The notes under the pieces are model-generated. The model was not told the origin of the DNA. It ran no database searches and was given only the letters and a program-made list of their open reading frames with translations. The position numbers were made by a program, and so were the translations under genes. This document shows, one piece after another, positions 25,320 through 33,490 of a DNA stretch of 63,194 nt. Location: IMG/VR virus record IMGVR_UViG_3300028194_000318, positions 1 through 63,194 of that record, one strand, 5' to 3'. The stretch comes from a virus. How positions within the stretch are numbered: position 1 is the stretch's first letter; each line of letters begins with the position of its first letter.

Positions 25320-27314
25320 CTAAAATAATTTTAATTGATTTGTTGACACAGAGAGAATAGAATTTATCTCAGACTCAATTGCTTGCATATAGTAACCTTT
25401 ATTGATGTTATATGTCTCCCACTTGGGTTCCACAACCATCTCATTGTATACTGTCTGCAGCCACCGGCCTGCTTCTAATTGTATTTCTCTTGCATCTGAT
25501 TTATTTACTTTGATTATTTTCACTCCATCCTTAGAGATAAAGTATCTATTTATTTTCTGAAGTTCTTCTTCATTTAGTTTACCATCCTTAATCTTTCTAG
25601 CAACTTGTTTCCAGTTACCCTTAGATTTACCACCTATACAATAATCTAGAATGTTTTTATTCTCATCTAGATAGTCTTCAGGTAGCTTATCATTAACAAA
25701 GTATTGATAGATAGCTTTTGGTATAACTAATTTGGACTTATTCTTATGCAATTGTAAATCATGAAAATCAAAACGTCCCTTAAGTTTAACAGGAGCATAA
25801 CTAAATTTATCATTCTCTACTTTAAATAAGTAATGAGGCTGACTCTGTTTAATTTCTCTCCATTTGGTAATGTCAACTTCTATAAACTCATTAACGCCTA
25901 TATAATTGTTGACATCAGCTAATACAAGCTTCTGATATTTATCATGTTCAAGATTAAGATTGGTTGTTTCCTCCCATTCTTTACATATTTGCATGTATTC
26001 ATCTATATAATCCCTAGGTATAATAGTCTCAACACCATCTGTGTTTTGCAATAAAGCTACAGCACCGGGTATTCTTTCCATTATCTGTTCATATAACATC
26101 ATAAGACTAAGTTGACCATTAATTGTTATTCTACAGAACAATTCAGGATCATAAAAGAAGCTCTTATCATCATTGCTAAGGCCAAATGTTGAGTTAAGTA
26201 TAATCTTATATACATAATTCATTGGATTACTCTTAGGAATCTTCTTACGTTCTGTAAAGAACCATTCATACTGATCACAAAATGCTTCTTTAGGAAAATG
26301 TCCAGGAGACCACTTATTCTTTATAGCTAAGTTAGGATAATAACTAGTAACATCTGAAGACATTATAATCATATCATCTGTGCTTTCATAAACACCTTTC
26401 TTAGCTGCACCGTGAACACCACCTGTGCCAAAATGAGTCTTTACATTCTTATAGTTTACATGATACTTAAAACTACCTTTAAGGTTGTCTGCATTAACTT
26501 CTAAAGATTTAAATCTATTTAATAAAAGATTAAAATCAGCAGATGTAAATTTAACATAAGGAAGAATAATGTCTGATATTTTAATTATATCTCTTTTAGT
26601 CCTCATAGTTCTAAGGTCACGCTTCTGTATATTAAGTTTCTGCATTAAGTAATAACCAAAGAGTTCTTTACTTATTCTTGGTTCTGATGCACTGAATAGG
26701 TTAATACCATATGTTTTAGTAAGTTCTTTCCTAAGTCTTATTTGAGACTTAGATCTATTGTATATTTCTTTAGTTGACTTCACATCATTAATACAATACT
26801 CTATAATTGTATCTATCTCAGCTTGTGTAGTTATCTTTGTCTCATGGTGAATAGGCATATCAAGAATGTTTTGCCAATCCATACTATATTGTATCCATTT
26901 AAGACTAGAACGTTTAGCCGGGTTATCCCAATGATGCATTTTAAATATATCTATTTGCATTATCTGCATCTTCCAAGGTGCATACTCTGCAAACTGTTTA
27001 TTATTAGAAGCCTCAATAGTTTTTTGTGCATAGGCATATATAATCTCAGCTATCTCTGATCCACTTAGGTCAGACCACATGAAGTGGTTATCTAATATAT
27101 AGTGAGTGATCTGTGAATCAAAAGCTAATCCATTATAGGATATATGCCACTCTTTGTTATTAATATTACTTTCTAGAAAATGAACTAATATATCTAAATC
27201 ATTTTGCAGGTTATGAATTACAAAAACTTTAGTTTCCTGAGTTTTGTAATGTTCAAATACGCCTGTAAAACAATTAGATAAAGTCTCATAATCCATTACC
27301 CAATGTTTCTTCAT
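25320..27314 (-). CDS. Family B DNA polymerase with 3'-5' exonuclease
   Basis: 664 aa. Exonuclease motifs: D8-Y-E10, N61-x4-D66 and Y173-C-I-N-D177. Polymerase motif A is D321-V-T-S-Y-Y-P, motif B is K370-I-I-L-N-S-T-F-G, and motif C is N424-T-D426-G where most family-B enzymes have D-T-D-S. A G-G-V-H-G-A motif at about 298-303 sits between the exonuclease and palm. The length matches compact phage enzymes. It overlaps the upstream 69-aa gene by 4 nt (ATGA) and ends at a strong terminator. It would replicate the phage genome with the primase and helicase of this block. Confidence 0.92.
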   Translation of the reverse strand: MKKHWVMDYETLSNCFTGVFEHYKTQETKVFVIHNLQNDLDILVHFLESNINNKEWHISYNGLAFDSQITHYILDNHFMWSDLSGSEIAEIIYAYAQKTIEASNNKQFAEYAPWKMQIMQIDIFKMHHWDNPAKRSSLKWIQYSMDWQNILDMPIHHETKITTQAEIDTIIEYCINDVKSTKEIYNRSKSQIRLRKELTKTYGINLFSASEPRISKELFGYYLMQKLNIQKRDLRTMRTKRDIIKISDIILPYVKFTSADFNLLLNRFKSLEVNADNLKGSFKYHVNYKNVKTHFGTGGVHGAAKKGVYESTDDMIIMSSDVTSYYPNLAIKNKWSPGHFPKEAFCDQYEWFFTERKKIPKSNPMNYVYKIILNSTFGLSNDDKSFFYDPELFCRITINGQLSLMMLYEQIMERIPGAVALLQNTDGVETIIPRDYIDEYMQICKEWEETTNLNLEHDKYQKLVLADVNNYIGVNEFIEVDITKWREIKQSQPHYLFKVENDKFSYAPVKLKGRFDFHDLQLHKNKSKLVIPKAIYQYFVNDKLPEDYLDENKNILDYCIGGKSKGNWKQVARKIKDGKLNEEELQKINRYFISKDGVKIIKVNKSDAREIQLEAGRWLQTVYNEMVVEPKWETYNINKGYYMQAIESEINSILSVSTNQLKLF

Positions 27315-27520
27315 ACCTTTTGTTTATATTTACCCATTATACCACTATGTTTTCTAGGATTACCATATTTCTTAGTTCTCTTATCAACATATTTGTATTT
27401 CTTTTTTTCTGGATATTTAGAGACAGTACACATACTTTCTCCAAACATCATTGCAAATGTATTATATTCTTTAGTCTCAGGATTATAGCCAGGAAGTCTA
27501 TTTCTTTTCATCCTTGACAT
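27311..27520 (-). CDS. Small basic protein, unknown
   Basis: 69 aa, Lys/Tyr-rich (Y-P-E-K-K-K-Y-K-Y-V-D-K-R-T-K-K-Y-G). Overlaps the polymerase start by 4 nt and the upstream gene by 23 nt, so it is coupled in the polymerase operon. An ATG at 27511 is an alternative start. No family recognised. Confidence 0.55.
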   Translation of the reverse strand: MSRMKRNRLPGYNPETKEYNTFAMMFGESMCTVSKYPEKKKYKYVDKRTKKYGNPRKHSGIMGKYKQKV

Positions 27521-27782
27521 TCTTAAGAGTAATTTCTTTAGCTTCTAAAACAAGATCCATAATACAATCATATATTTGTTCTATACCATCACTACCACCT
27601 CTTTTCATTTTTTTATTTATTTCTCTTTCATATAAGTCAACAGTTTTAATCACGTGTTTGATTTTCTGTTTAACTTGATGGGTATGTTTATACTGCAGGC
27701 CATGTGCTATTTCTCCCATACACTTGGTCATTGCTAATAGGATATTTATATCCATTATATCTGAATCAGTTAATTCTGCCAT
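27498..27782 (-). CDS. Small all-alpha protein, unknown
   Basis: 94 aa: M-A-E-L-T-D-S-D-I-M-D-I-N then helices with conserved-looking Cys and a Lys-rich end. First gene after the terminator at 27803-27829, so probably the start of the polymerase transcript. Function unknown. Confidence 0.6.
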   Translation of the reverse strand: MAELTDSDIMDINILLAMTKCMGEIAHGLQYKHTHQVKQKIKHVIKTVDLYEREINKKMKRGGSDGIEQIYDCIMDLVLEAKEITLKNVKDEKK

Positions 27783-27802
27783 GTAATTTATTTATTAGAG
27801 CC

Positions 27803-27829
27803 AAAAAAAGCCCAAATCAATGAGCTTTT
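27803..27829 (-). terminator. Rho-independent terminator
   Basis: Minus strand AAAAGCTC - 8 nt - GGGCTTTT (27822-27829 with 27806-27813, one wobble) followed by TTT. It ends transcription of the 139-aa gene 30 nt upstream. Confidence 0.55.
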
Positions 27830-27858
27830 CTTTTTAAGTCAATAGAGTCAACCAAGAA

Positions 27859-28278
27859 CTATTGACCAGGTAATATAATCTTGGAAGGTTCAGTCTTTTT
27901 TAAGTCTACAAAGAATTCATCTACTTTAAAATGTTCTGCATTTATTGCAAACATATGAATAAATGTTTCTATATCAGCTCTATCACTAAGATAGAACTCA
28001 GAAAATGTATCTACTAATCTTCTTTCTTCTTTATGTGTCTTACCAGTTTGTGGATTAGGTTTCTTAAGTCTAATTGGTTGCCCATCATCATCTAACTTTG
28101 GGACCATATGATAAGATTGTTTCATTACTTTACTGATGACTGCTAAGATGCCTGACGCAGGGTCAAACATAGCTTCTGTGTATGGTGAGTCCATGCTCAC
28201 TGGAATTAATGTAAATGATTTAGCATTTCTAAATGTAGAATTTACTAACATCATATTTTGTCCAATTTGGTTTGCCAT
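27859..28278 (-). CDS. Unknown protein with its own terminator
   Basis: 139 aa: L-I-P-V-S-M-D-S-P-Y-T-E-A-M-F-D-P near the N-terminus, a polar linker, then F-Y-L-S-D-R-A-D-I-E-T-F-I. No family recognised. The terminator after it and a TAnnTTTG match upstream (minus strand TACATTTG, 28298-28305, without a well-spaced TTG) suggest it may also be made from its own abundant transcript. Confidence 0.65.
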   Translation of the reverse strand: MANQIGQNMMLVNSTFRNAKSFTLIPVSMDSPYTEAMFDPASGILAVISKVMKQSYHMVPKLDDDGQPIRLKKPNPQTGKTHKEERRLVDTFSEFYLSDRADIETFIHMFAINAEHFKVDEFFVDLKKTEPSKIILPGQ

Positions 28279-28282
28279 AATT

Positions 28283-28870
28283 TTATTTTTGTTTTGTCAA
28301 ATGTATGGAATCTTTTTTTAACAATTGATACAATACTGCATTATTATTAACTAAAGTTTCTTTTTCTATGTCAGGTTTTGAACATAATTCCCCTATACTC
28401 TCTAGTAAATCTTTATCTACTTTAAAGTATTGAGCATATGATTCAAAACTTTCATCTGGTGTGAGAAATGTCTGGATATATTCTCCTGCCTTTTCTTTAT
28501 CACCAAAGAAATCTATAATAAGTATCTTAGCATTTAGACTAAGTTGAGAATATTTCCCATTTATAAACCTTTTATGATCAGGTTTAAATGCTTTAGTCAA
28601 ATTAAATATATATATAACTTTATCTTTTGATAGTTCTACAAAGTCATCATACATATCATGATTATCTAAATACTTTTCTGCAAAATCCTTAAAGCCCTTT
28701 GTCTGTTTAGTTTTATATTCTAATATTAATCTGCAATCTTCAACAGAGTAAACACTGTCCCAACAGACATAAGTCTGTAAAGGGACGTATTTAGCTTTTC
28801 TACCTATACCTAATAAAGGATATAGAAATACTTTACTCTTCTGAAAATAGTCAGTATATATTAAACCCAT
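28283..28870 (-). CDS. Unknown protein downstream of the exonuclease
   Basis: 195 aa from the ATG at 28870, which overlaps the region of the nuclease stop. A longer frame exists up to 29032 but would run over 160 nt of the nuclease gene. Mixed alpha/beta, with L-I-L-E-Y-K-T-K-Q-T-K-G near the N-terminal third and an acidic C-terminal half. Last gene of the MoxR/VWA-containing operon. Confidence 0.6.
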   Translation of the reverse strand: MGLIYTDYFQKSKVFLYPLLGIGRKAKYVPLQTYVCWDSVYSVEDCRLILEYKTKQTKGFKDFAEKYLDNHDMYDDFVELSKDKVIYIFNLTKAFKPDHKRFINGKYSQLSLNAKILIIDFFGDKEKAGEYIQTFLTPDESFESYAQYFKVDKDLLESIGELCSKPDIEKETLVNNNAVLYQLLKKDSIHLTKQK

Positions 28871-28871
28871 A

Positions 28872-29864
28872 CTATAAGGTAACCTTTTTTGATAAAAATT
28901 CAATAGGCAATGAGTAATTTCTACTTTTATAATGGAATTCAGCAGTTTTAATTGCACCTCCAAGGCCATCAGCCCATCCACCCATAGTTTCTCTAGATAC
29001 ATCAAAGACATATACTTGATCATATGTATCAATTACAACAAACTTAAACATTAATTCATAATCATCAGCATCATCACCCAAGGTATCATACACTAACTTC
29101 ATATAAATAGAAGCTTGTAACCAGTAATTATAAAAGTCTACAGTGTCTTTAAAGTCTGAGACTGTCTTCCCGGTTGTCTTAAGATCACATATGGTTACTT
29201 GCTTTTTATCACTATCAACCTTATAATAATCTATAAATCCATGCAGGCCAAAATCTAAACCTTTAAGTTCAGACTTAAGATACTTCTCACTAAATGTTTC
29301 AATAGGATCTAAATCAAAATCAGTTGTTACTTCACTAAACAATGACATAACATCTTTATTTTCTTTTAGTATTTCTACTCTCTCAGTACATCTCACTAAA
29401 GTATCTTGATCAACTACATCAACATTACTGTTACCAACAAATTTCCAATAAGGTTCATTGTCTTCTGTTCTTATCTTAGCTATTCTTGACTCATCAGCTT
29501 TAAGAGATTGATATAGGTTTAAATTCTTTAGTGAATCTAGTATGATAAAGTCATCACAATCTACTAATGTTTCTGCATCAGTATGAAGAGCCATATCTTT
29601 TAATACCTTTCTGATATTATCACTTGGGCTTTTCCCTGGTACAACATTAAATTTATTATTAACTTCACCTGCCTCAAACAAGAGACAGTGTATTAGTTTA
29701 CCTTCAATTAAATGTTTATCAGTTCTGACCTCACGGTCATGTAATATATAGTCCTTATAGAATAAGGATGGTGAAAATAATAATTTATTCAAAGAAGAGT
29801 AGCTAAAGCAAAAATCTTTATTTGCATAAAACTTCTCTTCTTTTTCTTTATTTGTTTTTATCAT
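28872..29864 (-). CDS. PD-(D/E)XK exonuclease (Cas4/RecB-like)
   Basis: 330 aa. N-terminal S-Y-S-S-L-N-K-L-L-F-S-P and G-K-L-I-H-C-L-L-F-E correspond to the first conserved helix and the H of RecB-like nucleases. The core follows: G-F-I-D-Y-Y, then I-C-D-L-K-T-T-G giving D...D-x-K, then Q-A-S-I-Y-M-K as the Q-motif. Related phage enzymes process ends in recombination-dependent replication. It overlaps a 46-aa gene by 17 nt and the downstream gene at the stop. Confidence 0.82.
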   Translation of the reverse strand: MIKTNKEKEEKFYANKDFCFSYSSLNKLLFSPSLFYKDYILHDREVRTDKHLIEGKLIHCLLFEAGEVNNKFNVVPGKSPSDNIRKVLKDMALHTDAETLVDCDDFIILDSLKNLNLYQSLKADESRIAKIRTEDNEPYWKFVGNSNVDVVDQDTLVRCTERVEILKENKDVMSLFSEVTTDFDLDPIETFSEKYLKSELKGLDFGLHGFIDYYKVDSDKKQVTICDLKTTGKTVSDFKDTVDFYNYWLQASIYMKLVYDTLGDDADDYELMFKFVVIDTYDQVYVFDVSRETMGGWADGLGGAIKTAEFHYKSRNYSLPIEFLSKKVTL

Positions 29865-29988
29865 CTAGTTTATCTAATTTTTGTTGTAGTTTCTGTATCA
29901 TTGCTTTAACACCAGGTGTCTGGTTTATTTTTTCTTTATAGAATAATATAGTTTCTATCAACGCTTTTCTATCATCTTTTTTAGTCAT
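29848..29988 (-). CDS. 46-aa helical protein
   Basis: Short frame bridging two larger genes: starts 8 nt inside the end of the 394-aa gene and ends 17 nt inside the start of the nuclease. Sequence begins M-T-K-K-D-D-R-K-A-L and is a charged helix rich in Lys, Asp and Gln, coiled-coil-like at the end (Q-K-L-Q-Q-K-L-D-K-L-D-D). Coupling on both sides supports it as real. Confidence 0.5.
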   Translation of the reverse strand: MTKKDDRKALIETILFYKEKINQTPGVKAMIQKLQQKLDKLDDKNK

Positions 29989-31165
29989 TATTAATGTTTT
30001 CTATTAAGTTATCTCTTAGTTGAAGAGCTTCTAAAGATACATGGAACACTGTGTCTTCTCTATCATTACCTACTAGAGGAGACATAATGTGTTTATACAT
30101 TTTCTCTCTTGTATTATCAATAGCAAACTTAGTTAATTTATCATGATGTATCAAATTTTTGATATAATTATTGTAGCTATAGCAGTTGCTTACACTACCA
30201 CCACCTTCAAAGACTTTCATTTTAGATCTCAGTGCTTTAACATTTACTGTATTCCAATTATTAGTGTCTTTTAACCAGTCATATTGCCAGTAATAAATAT
30301 TACTAACTACATCAAAAGAAGCATTAACATTACAATTTGCTAGCATTTCTAAGGCTAAGGATCTATTATCTCTATCTGAACTAGTAATCATTTGTTCAAT
30401 GTTTTCTAATTCAGTATTTTCAATAACAGCTAAGTCTTTATCAATTAAGTTATTTATATCAACATCAAATACTATTTGAGATGAAGTATTAATTATACTA
30501 TGATATTTATCTATGTTCTCTTGTCCTTTAACTAGTATTTCTCTACCACCATTATCTCTCAGTTTATCCCTTTCAGCTTCTATATAATTACCTATAATTC
30601 TATTAGCATCAAGTAAATGTACTGAGTTCCCATGAAAGTAAGATTTACTAATATGTATTCTTGAGTCTTTAGGTATTCCTTCTAACAGTTCCTTACACTT
30701 TAATAAAGAATCTGCTGTTAGAGAGTCAGACTTTTTAAGAAAGCTTAATAGATCATACATACCACTGTAATTATATGAGGGGTACCAATTAGTTTCCATT
30801 AACTTTCTCATTGTATTAATAGATATTACCTCTATGTCAGCTTTATCTATAGATCTAGTTATTTTACAATTAAACTTTTCTTTTAATAGATCAACTTTTT
30901 GTCTAGGTAAATCTAAATGTGGCCATCTGTACAGCTTTTTATCTTGTACATCTATTACTTCTGGTGACGGAGGTAAGATTTCTTTTATTAACTCTTTCTC
31001 TATTTGCCAACTGTTAGTTTGACCAACATATACACCTTCTTCTACTAGAGTAAATGCATTACTCAATAGTTTTGTGGTTACTTTATTATTATTTACTATG
31101 CTATTGTTATTAGTTACAGTAGTTTTTTCATCTACTTGTATACTTAAATTGAATTTTCTAATCAT
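29981..31165 (-). CDS. Unknown protein B of the MoxR/VWA operon, with BRCT-like segment
   Basis: 394 aa. Residues about 78-115 (K-L-Y-R-W-P-H-L-D-L-P-R-Q-K, then F-N-C-K-I-T, then K-A-D-I-E-V-I) have the strand-helix-strand-ADI/V pattern of BRCT-like folds. The same pattern occurs at a similar place in the adjacent 350-aa protein. A second similar stretch reads S-S-D-R-D-N-R-S-L-A-L-E-M-L here and S-D-D-K-A-I-A-L-K-I-V there. I conclude they are diverged paralogues. No function is known to me; overlap with both neighbours ties them to the MoxR/VWA pair. Confidence 0.65.
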   Translation of the reverse strand: MIRKFNLSIQVDEKTTVTNNNSIVNNNKVTTKLLSNAFTLVEEGVYVGQTNSWQIEKELIKEILPPSPEVIDVQDKKLYRWPHLDLPRQKVDLLKEKFNCKITRSIDKADIEVISINTMRKLMETNWYPSYNYSGMYDLLSFLKKSDSLTADSLLKCKELLEGIPKDSRIHISKSYFHGNSVHLLDANRIIGNYIEAERDKLRDNGGREILVKGQENIDKYHSIINTSSQIVFDVDINNLIDKDLAVIENTELENIEQMITSSDRDNRSLALEMLANCNVNASFDVVSNIYYWQYDWLKDTNNWNTVNVKALRSKMKVFEGGGSVSNCYSYNNYIKNLIHHDKLTKFAIDNTREKMYKHIMSPLVGNDREDTVFHVSLEALQLRDNLIENINND

Positions 31166-32210
31166 CTTGTTTTTTTAAATATTGTTGATATTCTTTCTTT
31201 ACAGCTACTTGAAATGTATAAAGATCTCTATTATGTATGCTTATTTCTCTTCTTACTATAGGTTCTAAATATCTAAAAGTTGTTTTACATAACTTATCAT
31301 TTACTTCTAACCATAGTATCATATCTTGAGCACTTTTTCTTTCAAACTTTTTAAATCCAGAAGCTTCTAACCAATACTGAAGATCTTTATCTCTATTATC
31401 TGCATAGGTTATACTATTACAGTCTTGTGCAAACTGCCATAATAAATGATAGTTTCTTTTATAGTCAATAGTAGGGACAATCTTAAGAGCAATAGCTTTA
31501 TCATCACTATAAGAATTAAGTTGAGTTTTAAGATCTGCTAGCAATTGTTCATCAAGAACCATTTTACTAGCTGAGCTATGTAACACTGTCTCAGGATCAA
31601 CTACACTTAAGTCTGTTGTATCTATAAGATGTGCTAAGTTTAAAGCCATACCTGTAATCATCCACACATCATATACACTACTTTCTATATCTAAATCATA
31701 GTATCTTACTTTGTCAGTCAACTTACCAGTTATTAGAGTTGGAATACCTGAGTTATAAATTGATATTTCCATAGGATGACAAGCTGTGCTTCTACCTTTA
31801 GTAGTTTCATAATTCCATAACTTTGCCATCATAAGAGTACTGGGTATGTTATCTCCATTACTTAACTTCTCATATGGTGCTATTTCATCATGACCTATAA
31901 TTAAGTCTGCTAATTCATAATCATTAGTTACAGTAATACCGTGCTCTTTAAGAGCTGCTTTTAATCTATCTTGTGATACACTACACTTAGGTAATATAAA
32001 AGCTTTCTTTTTAGTTCTAAAAGTTTGGTCATCTTCTGTAGGGACCGTTAATATACTGTGTATTTTTTCATATGTTGTTTGATCTTCAGTGCATAACACT
32101 TCATTTATCTCATTTGAAGAAGAGAGGATACCGTTTATGGTATCACTCTCTAAATCAAAGTAAGATAAAGCAGCAAGATCAAGGTTTTGATATACTGATT
32201 TATTTGCCAT
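31158..32210 (-). CDS. Unknown protein A of the MoxR/VWA operon, with BRCT-like segment
   Basis: 350 aa. A-F-I-L-P-K-C-S-V-S-Q-D-R-L-K, then H-G-I-T-V-T, then E-L-A-D-L-I-I-G (about residues 69-110) is a BRCT-like pattern: a strand, a helix, and the A-D-x-I-I strand. It is paralogous to the next gene. The start lies one base after the MoxR gene stop and the end overlaps the next gene by 8 nt, so it is made together with the ATPase. It could be a substrate or adaptor for it. Confidence 0.65.
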   Translation of the reverse strand: MANKSVYQNLDLAALSYFDLESDTINGILSSSNEINEVLCTEDQTTYEKIHSILTVPTEDDQTFRTKKKAFILPKCSVSQDRLKAALKEHGITVTNDYELADLIIGHDEIAPYEKLSNGDNIPSTLMMAKLWNYETTKGRSTACHPMEISIYNSGIPTLITGKLTDKVRYYDLDIESSVYDVWMITGMALNLAHLIDTTDLSVVDPETVLHSSASKMVLDEQLLADLKTQLNSYSDDKAIALKIVPTIDYKRNYHLLWQFAQDCNSITYADNRDKDLQYWLEASGFKKFERKSAQDMILWLEVNDKLCKTTFRYLEPIVRREISIHNRDLYTFQVAVKKEYQQYLKKQDD

Positions 32211-32211
32211 T

Positions 32212-33483
32212 TTATTTCATTGTCATTTTGATAATGTCTGGATTCATCATCATCTTATTAAACTTCTTTTTATTTCCGTTAAAGATTGTTCTCACAATTA
32301 AATACTTAAGATCATTAGTAAAATAATCTTTTGTACAGAGAGAGATTAATCTATCAGTTTGCTTTTGCCCTATAGTATTTTCTTTAGAATATACTACAGA
32401 ATAATTACCAAGTCTAGTTGCTAAGGTTGCAGCAATATCTGCACGGTATGTATCATCTTGTCCAATACAAGATCTTAGTTCACCAAGAATATAAGATTCA
32501 TTATCATGAGTCAATAAATCTTTAGGTGTTACTAGTTTATCAAGTTTATTATTAATAAATGTAGTAAACATAGAAGCAAATTCATCTCCTACACTACCTT
32601 CACCAATCATTTGAATTAATGATAAACTATCTTCAAACTTTTCAAAGCTAGATATAGCATTAAAGAACGTTGTAATTGATCTTGCATTTGTTTCTTGAGT
32701 TACTAACTCTGGGTGAAGTAATAGGAAGTTAATACATCTAGTATCAATTCCTGCACCCTCTGCCCATTGTGCCCATACATTAACATCAAACTTAAGGTTA
32801 GCGGTTACATATCTAGTCTTCTGTGCACTATCTACACTGTTAACCATATAATCTCCATTATCAGGGTTTGCTGTTAAAATTATGTGCCAGTCTTTTGGTA
32901 ATGTCCATGAAATATAAGTCTGACGGTCTATCAGTTCCATAACTGCCTGAATAAATCTTGTATCAGCACGGTTCCAGTCATCTAGTAATAATATACCACC
33001 TTCTTTTGCATCAGCAATCCATTCAGGAGCACAATAAGACATTCTATTTTTACCTGACATTTTATATCCATTCTTTAGGTACTCTTGTACAGCTAGTTCA
33101 TCAACCCACATACCAATTTTCTTAGTAGTTGTTGTATTTAAATTAGCTAAACTATTACCTGCAGCTCTTTGTGCAGCAGTAACCATACTTAGATCATCTA
33201 ATTTTTTAGCCGGTACTGTCTTCTCTTTGTACATTTGAAATTGACGTACAGGGAAACCAACAAGGTCACCTAACTCTTCTATCTGTGCTAAGTTTAGCTT
33301 AACAAACTTTAAATTATTATCCTGAGCAAGCTCTACTATGGTAGATGTCTTACCTATACCTGATTCTCCTACAACTTCTACTGATACAGGACTTTTACCC
33401 TCTGTTTGTAGGAATCTATTATTTTTTATTATGTGATTTACAAATCCTTTTAGTTCTGTAACGTTTAAATTTACTTGTGCCAT
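32212..33483 (-). CDS. MoxR-type AAA+ ATPase
   Basis: 423 aa. Walker A G39-E-S-G-I-G-K-T46, Walker B G-I-L-L-L-D168-D169-W-N-R-A-D, sensor 1 L-T-A-N206-P-D-N, and Q-K-T-R for the arginine region. A helical C-terminal lid follows. MoxR ATPases work with VWA-domain partners to remodel or metallate target proteins (CobS/CobT, RavA/ViaA, NorQ/NorD). Its neighbour upstream is such a VWA protein, 7 nt away. The target in this phage is unknown. Confidence 0.88.
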   Translation of the reverse strand: MAQVNLNVTELKGFVNHIIKNNRFLQTEGKSPVSVEVVGESGIGKTSTIVELAQDNNLKFVKLNLAQIEELGDLVGFPVRQFQMYKEKTVPAKKLDDLSMVTAAQRAAGNSLANLNTTTTKKIGMWVDELAVQEYLKNGYKMSGKNRMSYCAPEWIADAKEGGILLLDDWNRADTRFIQAVMELIDRQTYISWTLPKDWHIILTANPDNGDYMVNSVDSAQKTRYVTANLKFDVNVWAQWAEGAGIDTRCINFLLLHPELVTQETNARSITTFFNAISSFEKFEDSLSLIQMIGEGSVGDEFASMFTTFINNKLDKLVTPKDLLTHDNESYILGELRSCIGQDDTYRADIAATLATRLGNYSVVYSKENTIGQKQTDRLISLCTKDYFTNDLKYLIVRTIFNGNKKKFNKMMMNPDIIKMTMK

Positions 33484-33490
33484 TGTTTTA

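Noticed and set aside
28871-29032. Longer N-terminus for the 195-aa protein
   Set aside because: It would overlap the PD-(D/E)XK gene by 160 nt and its residues look non-coding; the ATG at 28870 sits at the nuclease stop.
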